This document shows positions 14,830-21,342 of a DNA stretch of 22,574 nucleotides, in pieces (the stretch's first letter is position 1; each line of letters starts with the position of its first letter). The notes beneath the pieces are model-generated. The model saw nothing but the letters and a program-made list of their open reading frames with translations, made no database searches and was not told where the DNA came from. The stretch comes from Syntrophaceae bacterium UBA5764 (GTDB taxonomy: Bacteria > Desulfobacterota > Syntrophia > Syntrophales > Smithellaceae): positions 289 through 22,862 of the forward strand of contig DIEW01000006.1 in assembly GCA_002418825.1 (NCBI GenBank), read 5' to 3'. Made by a program: the position numbers and the translations under genes.

Positions 14830-16245
14830 ATGGACGAAAAAACAAAAAAGATACTTAAAGAGTTGCCGAAAATCGATGAGTTACTCCTCCTTTTAGAGAA
14901 ACAAAACATTTATTCGCTGGCACCGCGCACGCTGGTTAAAGAAATTTGCCGGAATATTGTGCAGGAGTTAAGAGAAAACATCGCCAACGGGAAAAAGGAC
15001 ACACGCGCGGAAATTTCTCTCGATGTCCAGGATATTGCCGGGGAAATTTATCGGAAGATAAAAGATTTGCATAATTATCATTTGCGACGGGTGGTAAACG
15101 CAACCGGCGTCATATTGCATACCAATTTAGGCCGGGCGCCTTTGTGCCCGGAAGCTCTGCAAAGAATAAATGAAGTAGGCCGTGGTTATTCCAATCTGGA
15201 ATTTGATTTATCCAAGGGGGTACGCGGTCAGCGCTACGACCATGTGAGCCACCTGTTGTGCGCGCTGACCGGCGCCGAAGACGCGTTGATTGTCAACAAT
15301 AACGCCGCGGCGGTACTTTTGGTGATTAATACTTTGGCGGAAGGAAAAGAGGCAATTGTTTCGCGTGGCGAACTTATAGAAATCGGCGGTGAATTCCGCA
15401 TACCGGAAGTGATGAACAAAAGCGCCGCGCTCCTGCGCGAAGTGGGCACCACCAACCGCACGCGACTGAAAGATTATGAAAAGGCGATAAATAGGGAAAC
15501 CGGCCTGATTATGAAAGTGCATACCAGCAATTACCGCATTGTCGGTTTCACTGAAGAGGCGGAAATTGAAGCACTGGTGGCGCTGGGCAAAAAGAAACGC
15601 GTTCCAGTGATGAATGATTTGGGCAGCGGCTGTCTGATTAATCTGGAAAATTACGGTATGGAACACGAGCCGACGGTGCGGGAGGTGTTGAGAGCCGGCG
15701 TGGACGTGGTGACTTTCAGCGGCGACAAACTGCTGGGCGGGCCGCAGGCGGGCGTTATTGTCGGCAGAAAAAAAATTCTCACCAAAATCAAAAGAAACCC
15801 TCTCAACCGCGCCTTGCGTATTGACAAGTTTACGCTGGCGGCACTGGAAGCCACACTGATGCATTACCTTAATTCCGCAAACGCGGTAAAAAAACTGCGC
15901 GCGCTGAATGCTTTGACCGAGACGGTTGCCGAAGTCAAAAAGCGCGCGCGCAAACTGTTGAGTAAATTACGGAAAGAAAATTGCGCGGAGCTGGAATTGT
16001 GCCTGCTGGATGGGTTTTCCACCGCCGGTGGCGGATCATTACCCACGCAAAAAATTCCCACGGTTTTAGTCGGCCTCAAAAGTAAAAAAATGTCCGCCAG
16101 ACGCATGGAAGAAAAACTGCGCGCGCTGGAAGTTCCTATCATTGTCCGCGTGGATAAGGATGAAGTTCTACTTGACCTGCGCACGATATCTGAAGATGAA
16201 TTTCTTTTCATTGTCGAAGGACTGCGTCAGGTTTTATTCGGCTAA
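14830..16245 (+). CDS. selA: L-seryl-tRNA(Sec) selenium transferase
   Basis: SelA is the PLP enzyme that converts seryl-tRNA(Sec) to selenocysteyl-tRNA(Sec) using selenophosphate. The 471-residue product has the N-terminal helical domain (LPKIDELL), the conserved RRVVNATGVILHTNLGRAPL region, the seryl-tRNA/PLP-site stretch around REVGTTNRTRLKDYE, and the PLP lysine K300 in SGDKLLGGPQAG. The start ATG at 14830 has AAGGAGAG upstream; an upstream in-frame extension overlaps the preceding gene and lacks support. Its presence implies that the organism makes selenoproteins. selB, selC and selD are not in the window, although selB often follows selA. Confidence 0.95.
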   Translation: MDEKTKKILKELPKIDELLLLLEKQNIYSLAPRTLVKEICRNIVQELRENIANGKKDTRAEISLDVQDIAGEIYRKIKDLHNYHLRRVVNATGVILHTNLGRAPLCPEALQRINEVGRGYSNLEFDLSKGVRGQRYDHVSHLLCALTGAEDALIVNNNAAAVLLVINTLAEGKEAIVSRGELIEIGGEFRIPEVMNKSAALLREVGTTNRTRLKDYEKAINRETGLIMKVHTSNYRIVGFTEEAEIEALVALGKKKRVPVMNDLGSGCLINLENYGMEHEPTVREVLRAGVDVVTFSGDKLLGGPQAGVIVGRKKILTKIKRNPLNRALRIDKFTLAALEATLMHYLNSANAVKKLRALNALTETVAEVKKRARKLLSKLRKENCAELELCLLDGFSTAGGGSLPTQKIPTVLVGLKSKKMSARRMEEKLRALEVPIIVRVDKDEVLLDLRTISEDEFLFIVEGLRQVLFG

Positions 16246-16270
16246 AATTTAACTTATTGCGGGAGTAAAT

Positions 16271-17296
16271 TTGTCCATTACACCAAAGCAAATAAAAACC
16301 GTTTGGTTCAAGGTTGACCCCGGCCATAGCGGTCAGCGCCTTGATGTGTTTCTGGCGCAGAAAGAAACAGGCCTGTCGCGCTCGCAGGTAAAGCATGTTG
16401 TGGAAGAAGGCGATGTTTTGGTCAACAGCCTCGCGCCCAGAGTCAGCCAAAAATTAAAAGAAGGTGATGTTGTTGAGCTTACGCTGAAGCCGCCCAAAGA
16501 AGCCATTGCCGTCGCGCAGGATATTCCGCTCAGCATTGTTTACGAAGACGAGATGATAATTGTGGTCAATAAACCCGCGGGAATGGTGGTGCATCCGGCA
16601 GCAGGTAATCCCGACAACACCTTGGCCAATGCCCTTCTTTTCCATTGCCAGAACCTTTCGGGAATAGGCGGCGTTATTCGCCCCGGTATTGTGCACAGGC
16701 TCGATAAAAATACTTCGGGGCTAATTGTGGCGGCGAAAACAGACGAGGCGCACCGCAATCTTTCTGCGCAGTTTGAAAAACATGAAGTGCACAAAACTTA
16801 CCAGGTGCTGGTCTGGGGAGATATCAAAGGCGATGCCGGAGAAATATTTTTGCCGGTAGGACGTCATGCCACCGACCGCAAAAAAATGTCCACCAAAAGC
16901 CGGCGCGGGAAAGACGCGCTCACGTTGTGGAAAGTACGCGAAAGATACGGTCTGGCCACATTGCTTGATGTGGAAATAAAAACAGGCAGGACGCATCAGA
17001 TCCGCGTGCATCTTTCTTCCCGTGGTTACGGCGTTATCGGCGACAGTGTTTATGGCGGCTCATCAAAAGTACACGCTGTTAAAGAGCCCCAGTTAAAAAA
17101 TGCATTAAAAAAATTAAACCGGCAAGCGCTGCATTCGGCAAAACTATCTTTTCTTCACCCGCAAACTGGTCAAAGATTAATATTTTTCGCCGATATGCCG
17201 AGCGATATGGCCGAGCTTTGTCGCGCACTGCGTATGTTTTCCGGGATTAAGGAAGAACAGGTGGCGAAAAGCTGGAAGGACGCATGGAAAAAGTAA
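16271..17296 (+). CDS. rluD: RluD-family 23S rRNA pseudouridine synthase
   Basis: This enzyme isomerises uridines in rRNA, most likely in helix 69 of 23S rRNA if it is a true RluD. The 341-residue protein has an N-terminal S4 RNA-binding domain (GQRLDVFLAQ, SRSQVKHVVEEGDVLVN) and the catalytic domain with Asp145 in HRLDKNTSGL. TGRTHQIRVHL and VYGG further on complete the RluA/C/D pattern. The start is TTG at 16271, supported by GCGGGAG 6-12 bases upstream and by the position of the S4 domain. The gene lies 25 bases after selA and its end overlaps pgeF by 13 bases. Assignment to RluD rather than RluC is by domain order and neighbourhood (pgeF commonly follows rluD). Confidence 0.9.
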   Translation: MSITPKQIKTVWFKVDPGHSGQRLDVFLAQKETGLSRSQVKHVVEEGDVLVNSLAPRVSQKLKEGDVVELTLKPPKEAIAVAQDIPLSIVYEDEMIIVVNKPAGMVVHPAAGNPDNTLANALLFHCQNLSGIGGVIRPGIVHRLDKNTSGLIVAAKTDEAHRNLSAQFEKHEVHKTYQVLVWGDIKGDAGEIFLPVGRHATDRKKMSTKSRRGKDALTLWKVRERYGLATLLDVEIKTGRTHQIRVHLSSRGYGVIGDSVYGGSSKVHAVKEPQLKNALKKLNRQALHSAKLSFLHPQTGQRLIFFADMPSDMAELCRALRMFSGIKEEQVAKSWKDAWKK

Positions 17297-18150
17297 AAAT
17301 GTTTTCTTTTCTTAAAAATGGCGCAATAGAATATCTGCAATCGTCCTTGTTGAACAAATGCGATTTTTTTATTCATTCTTTTTGCACAAGACGGGGTGGC
17401 GTTTCACAGAAAAATTATGCCAGCCTCAACGTGAGTTTTGGCGAAGGGGATGAAGACAGCAATGTTCTGCAAAACTGGGGGCGGATTGCCGCGGCCTTTA
17501 CTATTCCGGTAGAACAATTTTTAGTCGTCAATCAGGTGCACGAAGACGGCATATTCGTTGTTAAACCGTACGGCGGTTATTTTTCCTCGCGCACGGAACT
17601 TGATTATGACGCTATCGTTACCGACCGAGCGGATTTGGCAATTTGTGTTAAAACGGCGGATTGCGTACCGGTATTCATTGTTGACCGAGTAAAAAAAGTA
17701 ATTGCTGCGGTGCATGCGGGTTGGCGCGGCACCGCTTTAGGTATCAGCGCCAAAGTTGTTCGTTTGCTTCTGGATAATTATGGGTCTTCCCCGCAGGATA
17801 TTTTAGCGGCGATCGGGCCTTCAATAGGCGCCTGTTGCTATGAGGTGGATTCTTCCGTGGCAAATGCTTTTCGGAACCAGAAAGGACATGACAAATTCTT
17901 ATTTGCCGGCAAGAAAGCCGACAAGTGGACGCTGGATTTGGCCGAGGCCAACCAAAGGCAGCTTTTAGGGTGCGGTGTTAGCGAAGAAAACATCGATTTG
18001 TGCGATTTATGCACCGCCTGTAATCAGGATTTGTTTTTTTCTCACCGGGGCTCGGGCGGCATGGCCGGCCGGCAGATTAATTTTATCATGATTGAAGGCC
18101 AAACTCCGTGCCTTGTGCTGAAAGGTGAAAATGATTATTCCATACAATGA
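17284..18150 (+). CDS. pgeF: PgeF/YfiH family multicopper-oxidase-like (laccase domain) protein
   Basis: The 288-residue protein has the complete YfiH/DUF152 pattern: FCTRRGGVS, VNQVHED, VKTADCVPVFIVD, AVHAGWRGTA and IGPSIGACCYEV, and near the end CTACNQDLFFSHRGSGG. The conserved His and Cys of these motifs form a metal site in the family. Family members have been linked to peptidoglycan-precursor editing in E. coli and to purine nucleoside phosphorylase activity; which applies here cannot be told. The start ATG at 17284 has GGAAGGA just upstream and overlaps the rluD end by 13 bases, a common arrangement. An alternative start at 17299 would remove the overlap. Confidence 0.93.
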   Translation: MEKVKMFSFLKNGAIEYLQSSLLNKCDFFIHSFCTRRGGVSQKNYASLNVSFGEGDEDSNVLQNWGRIAAAFTIPVEQFLVVNQVHEDGIFVVKPYGGYFSSRTELDYDAIVTDRADLAICVKTADCVPVFIVDRVKKVIAAVHAGWRGTALGISAKVVRLLLDNYGSSPQDILAAIGPSIGACCYEVDSSVANAFRNQKGHDKFLFAGKKADKWTLDLAEANQRQLLGCGVSEENIDLCDLCTACNQDLFFSHRGSGGMAGRQINFIMIEGQTPCLVLKGENDYSIQ

Positions 18151-18163
18151 GTTTAATTGTCTA

Positions 18164-18192
18164 TTGACATCATTCGCTTTCGGTATTACTAA
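18164..18192 (+). promoter_or_regulatory. Candidate promoter for hldD-kdsB
   Basis: A perfect -35 hexamer TTGACA (18164-18169) is followed after 17 bases by TACTAA (18187-18192), which matches the -10 consensus at only three positions. It lies in the 79-base gap between pgeF and hldD, the only gap in this stretch long enough for a promoter. Confidence 0.4.
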
Positions 18193-18229
18193 AGGCCGGA
18201 AAAGATTATAGAATAGGAGCTTTATATTG

Positions 18230-19207
18230 ATGATTATTGTTACCGGAGGAGCGGGTTTTATTGGTAGCGCGTTTGTCTGGAGGCTTAACCGGGAAGGGAT
18301 TAAAGATATTATTATCGTTGATCAACTAGGTACCGATGACAAATGGAAGAATCTGGTCGGCCTGACCTTTACCGATTATATTCATAAAGACGAGTTTATA
18401 GAAATGGCCATTGCTGATGAAGTGCCCTTTGAAGTTAGCTCTGTTGTTCACATGGGCGCTTGTTCGTCCACCACGGAGCGTGACGCCGATTATCTTTGGG
18501 AAAATAATTATCTCTACAGCCGAGAAGTTGCCGATTGGGCGCTGCGTCATAATGCGCGTTTTATTTATGCCAGCTCTGCCGCGACTTACGGCGATGGCTC
18601 TTCAGGCTTTTCCGACGATCATGAAATAATCAGCCGTCTCAAGCCAAGCAACATGTACGGGTATTCCAAGCAGGTGTTTGACTTGTGGGTTTTGAAGAAC
18701 AAACTGGAAAATAAAATGGCGGGAATAAAATTTTTCAATGTATATGGCCCCAACGAATATCATAAAGGCGATATGGTCAGCGTTATTTATAAAGCTTTCC
18801 ATCAGATTCAGGAAACAGGAAAAGTACGCCTTTTCAAGTCTTATAAAAAGGAATATCCGGATGGCGGTCAGATGCGTGATTTTATCTATGTTAAGGACTG
18901 TGCCAACGTTATGTGGTGGTTATTGGAAAATCCCTCCGTAAACGGCATATATAATTTAGGAACAGGAAAGGCTCGCACATGGAATGATTTGATTGCTGCG
19001 GTTTTTTCTTCGATGGGACGCAAAACGAATATCCAATATATTGAAATGCCCGAGCCTTTGCGTAATCAGTACCAGTACTTTACGCAGGCGCAAATGGATA
19101 AACTTAAAAAGGCCGGTTGTCACGTTAATTTTTCCTCTTTGGAGGATTCTGTGCGCGATTATGTGACGAATTATCTGCAAAATGCGGATCCGTACTTAGG
19201 AAAGTAA
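18230..19207 (+). CDS. hldD: ADP-L-glycero-D-manno-heptose-6-epimerase
   Basis: HldD epimerises ADP-D-glycero- to ADP-L-glycero-D-manno-heptose, the donor for LPS inner-core heptose. The short-chain dehydrogenase fold starts with the NADP-binding TGGAGFIGS (5-13), followed by the HldD-specific GACSSTTERD and the catalytic YxxxK (Y143, K147 in YGYSK). NVYGPNEYHKG and DGGQMRDFIYVKD are also typical. The 325-residue length is usual. The start is either ATG at 18230 or the TTG immediately before it at 18227; AGGAG at 18215-18219 suits both, and the ATG is preferred because homologues begin MIIVTGG. kdsB starts 2 bases after the stop, so the two form a pair for LPS core synthesis. Confidence 0.95.
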   Translation: MIIVTGGAGFIGSAFVWRLNREGIKDIIIVDQLGTDDKWKNLVGLTFTDYIHKDEFIEMAIADEVPFEVSSVVHMGACSSTTERDADYLWENNYLYSREVADWALRHNARFIYASSAATYGDGSSGFSDDHEIISRLKPSNMYGYSKQVFDLWVLKNKLENKMAGIKFFNVYGPNEYHKGDMVSVIYKAFHQIQETGKVRLFKSYKKEYPDGGQMRDFIYVKDCANVMWWLLENPSVNGIYNLGTGKARTWNDLIAAVFSSMGRKTNIQYIEMPEPLRNQYQYFTQAQMDKLKKAGCHVNFSSLEDSVRDYVTNYLQNADPYLGK

Positions 19208-19209
19208 TC

Positions 19210-19959
19210 ATGAAGCGCGACATAGTTTGTATAATTCCTTCAAGATTTGAATCGAGCCGCTTTCCAGGCAAGCCCCTGGCTGATTTGTGCGGCAAACCGA
19301 TGATTCAGCATGTTTACGAGCGCGCCCTTCGGGCGCAAGCTCTTCCTTATGTTGCCGTCGCCACTGATGACGAAAGGATTTACGATGCGGTAAAGAAATT
19401 TGGTGGCAATGTGATTATGACGTCTGCCGCACACCGTTCTGGTACGGACAGAATTGCCGAAGCAGTAAAATCATTGAAACTTTCCGATGATGCCATTGTG
19501 GTTAATATTCAGGGCGACCAACCGGTCTTCGAACCGGCACAAGTGGATGAGGTTATTCAGCCCCTGATTAACGATGCGTCCATAGTCATGTCCACGTTGA
19601 TTTACAAGATAATTTTGGACGAAGAAATAAAACATCCTCACGCCGTAAAGGTTGCTTTTGATAAAAATAATTTTGCCCTTTATTTTTCCCGCGCGACTAT
19701 CCCTTATGTGCGCGATTCCAAGATGAAAGCGGCTTATTATAAGCATCACGGAATTTACGCCTACCGCCGTGATTTTCTCGATATTTTCACCACGCTTCCG
19801 GAAGGAAAGTTGGAAAAGCTGGAAGCGCTTGAACAGCTTCGTGCTCTGGAATACGGCTATAAAATCAAGGTTGTGATTACGCCATATGATTCCATCGAGG
19901 TCGATAACCGGCAGGAATTGGAAAAAGTACGACAGCTTCTGAAAAACGAAAAGAACTGA
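19210..19959 (+). CDS. kdsB: 3-deoxy-manno-octulosonate cytidylyltransferase (CMP-Kdo synthetase)
   Basis: KdsB activates Kdo with CTP for attachment to lipid A. The 249-residue protein has the nucleotidyltransferase start IIPSRFESSRFPGKPL, the ATDDERIYDAV and SGTDRIAEAV segments, and the metal- and nucleotide-binding NIQGDQP. HHGIYAYRRDFL and LEKLEALEQLRALE near the end are KdsB signatures. The start ATG at 19210 is 2 bases after hldD, and its Shine-Dalgarno (AGGAAAG) lies across the hldD end. With hldD it supports an LPS-containing outer membrane. It converges on the TerB-like gene with a 121-base gap holding no convincing terminator. Confidence 0.96.
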   Translation: MKRDIVCIIPSRFESSRFPGKPLADLCGKPMIQHVYERALRAQALPYVAVATDDERIYDAVKKFGGNVIMTSAAHRSGTDRIAEAVKSLKLSDDAIVVNIQGDQPVFEPAQVDEVIQPLINDASIVMSTLIYKIILDEEIKHPHAVKVAFDKNNFALYFSRATIPYVRDSKMKAAYYKHHGIYAYRRDFLDIFTTLPEGKLEKLEALEQLRALEYGYKIKVVITPYDSIEVDNRQELEKVRQLLKNEKN

Positions 19960-20080
19960 ATAAGAGCAAAAGTATTTATATTTGAGGATGTGAAATCAAT
20001 AGCTGGCAATTTCTTTGCCTGTATTTGTAACAATCAGGGTACGCCAAGGAAAGCCATGCATGTTTTTTGCTTTTATAGAT

Positions 20081-20497
20081 TTATCCCCAATTCAATTTTT
20101 TGACGTCCAAATTGTTTTCCAAATCTTCTGCTGTGCTCCCTGTCATTTTTTTCAAATAATCGTCCAGAATATTTTCGATACCATTGATCTGCGCAACTTC
20201 TTTTAACCAACTGATCTCGGCATCGTGGATTTCCTTATCGGCCAGAGAAATGATAATCCCGTCATGGATGAAACATCGGGCCATTTCAGAGCTGGAAAAA
20301 TGAGGCGGTAAATCACTGATATTTTTATTATCCATTATTTCCCTGATCGCATTTCTGCAAAACTTTTTTTCAAACCCCATTATCGCCCCGATGCGTAACA
20401 TTAATTTTTTTTCTTTTTCGTGTATTTCACGGTCTTTGCGAATCAGGAGTAGCAAACCTTTAAAATACAGACTTCTATCGATGAGGGATATTTCCAT
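20081..20497 (-). CDS. TerB-like (TerB-fold) protein, function unknown
   Basis: The 138-residue all-helical protein contains the pattern typical of TerB-fold proteins: an acidic helix-turn start (LIRKDREIHEKEKKLMLRIG) repeated in the second half (SLADKEIHDAEISWLKEVAQ). Such D-x-E-I-H/D-x-x-E repeats bind metal in some TerB members. There are no signal peptide or membrane segments. The start ATG at 20497 has GAGG about 10 bases upstream. It stands alone, with 184 bases to the next gene upstream and no ter operon partners (terA, C, D, E), so tellurite resistance should not be inferred. Family membership is by pattern and is moderately secure. Confidence 0.75.
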   Translation of the reverse strand: MEISLIDRSLYFKGLLLLIRKDREIHEKEKKLMLRIGAIMGFEKKFCRNAIREIMDNKNISDLPPHFSSSEMARCFIHDGIIISLADKEIHDAEISWLKEVAQINGIENILDDYLKKMTGSTAEDLENNLDVKKLNWG

Positions 20498-20681
20498 GGT
20501 TATGCCTCGTTCTTGTTCCTGAAATGTTTAATTGATATCCTTTTCTTAATATGACTGAAAAATATAATGCAAGAAAAATCAGTTTTTGCTTTTCTTAATT
20601 TTTGGCGTTAAAAGGAAACAAAATTGATTTTGAGAACAAGACAGAAAACAAGGGGGTTGCTATTCCGCGGAAGATGATGTT

Positions 20682-20924
20682 TTAAAGCCCCAATCCTCTT
20701 TTTTTCGCCTCTTTGTAAAGCTTCCAGATACAAAGACCTATCGCCAGAGAAAATGAACCTAGCATGAAATTTGGTGTTGTTCCAAGTATTTCATCAACGA
20801 GGTAACCGATATAGAGAAACATGAAAGATGATAATACCATTGCAAATCCCCATGCCGATAACATCAGAATCCCGCCCAGTTTACTGTATTGTTCCTGTTT
20901 TGTTTTAGGTTTTTCTTTTTGCAA
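20682..20924 (-). CDS. AtpZ/AtpI-like small membrane protein
   Basis: The 80-residue product has a charged N-terminus, a first membrane helix (about 19-41), the pattern L-V-D-E-I-L-G-T-T-P-N-F (42-53) and a second helix (53-70) ending in K-L-Y-K-E-A-K-K. The D-x(3)-G-T-x-P pattern between two helices is that of the AtpZ/AtpI family, whose members help ATP synthase c-ring assembly or bind magnesium or calcium. No atp genes are seen in the window. The start is TTG at 20924, the first possible start after an upstream stop; the Shine-Dalgarno is weak, so the N-terminus is uncertain. Confidence 0.7.
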   Translation of the reverse strand: MQKEKPKTKQEQYSKLGGILMLSAWGFAMVLSSFMFLYIGYLVDEILGTTPNFMLGSFSLAIGLCIWKLYKEAKKRGLGL

Positions 20925-21012
20925 CGGTAATTTATTCTTTCTTTGCCCTTGATTTAATAGGACTTATTGAGGTGAAAATATCGCAAAAAATTTGCAGAAC
21001 CAAAAGCAATTG

Positions 21013-21222
21013 TCATACCTGAATAAAATTAATGAACCTCTTGACCAAATCAAATGCCGGTTCGGTAAAGAGTGCCACTAGTATGCACAAGAGGATGAAT
21101 ATGAGTATTATGTCAGAATTTCGTAAGCTTCGGTATTTTCTTTTGGCAATTAGGAGGACAATGATTCCGGCAATCAATATAGTTAAATGCAGGAATGGAA
21201 AAAGTTTTAGAAAGAAATCCAT
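21013..21222 (-). CDS. Small two-helix membrane protein, unknown function
   Basis: I do not recognise this 69-residue protein. It has two hydrophobic helices (about 7-26 and 37-53) joined by a basic loop (AKRKYRSLRNSD), so by the positive-inside rule both termini probably face the periplasm. A strong Shine-Dalgarno (GAAGGAGAG) lies 5 bases before the ATG at 21222, and a promoter with a perfect -35 lies upstream, so it is likely a real gene. It is followed 88 bases later by the AtpZ-like gene in the same direction. Confidence 0.65.
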   Translation of the reverse strand: MDFFLKLFPFLHLTILIAGIIVLLIAKRKYRSLRNSDIILIFILLCILVALFTEPAFDLVKRFINFIQV

Positions 21223-21253
21223 TTAACTCTCCTTCTCGGCAAGATTACAAGAT

Positions 21254-21282
21254 ATAATTATGAAAAAACTTATAGATGTCAA
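21254..21282 (-). promoter_or_regulatory. Candidate promoter for the small membrane protein genes
   Basis: On the minus strand a perfect TTGACA (plus 21277-21282) is followed after 17 bases by AATTAT (plus 21254-21259), with CATAAT overlapping just upstream. The predicted start lies about 25 bases before the 21222 ATG. It begins immediately after the terminator of the Cache gene, as expected for a new transcription unit. Confidence 0.5.
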
Positions 21283-21289
21283 GGCAAAT

Positions 21290-21321
21290 AAAAAGGCCGG
21301 AGCTGAAACCCCGGCCTTTTT
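21290..21321 (-). terminator. Rho-independent terminator after the Cache-domain gene
   Basis: A perfect 11-base inverted repeat is seen: AAAAAGGCCGG at 21290-21300 and CCGGCCTTTTT at 21311-21321, with a 10-base loop. Read on the minus strand it ends in TTTTTATTT, 22 bases after the stop of the sensor gene. The A/T symmetry would also allow termination on the plus strand. Confidence 0.9.
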
Positions 21322-21342
21322 ATGCGACGTTTTCACTTGGTT

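Noticed and set aside
15208..15864. Long open frame of 218 codons on the minus strand inside selA
   Set aside because: It is a shadow of the strongly conserved selA frame and its translation has no recognisable domain.
20006..20020. Small hairpin GGCAA-n5-TTGCC between kdsB and the TerB-like gene
   Set aside because: Only five base pairs and no U-run on either strand, so it does not qualify as a terminator.
20571..20602. A/T-rich repeat AAGAAAA with TTTTCTT in the gap before the TerB-like gene
   Set aside because: Seven A-T-rich pairs with a 12-base loop are too weak to call a terminator. The surrounding 184-base gap shows no other gene or RNA signal.
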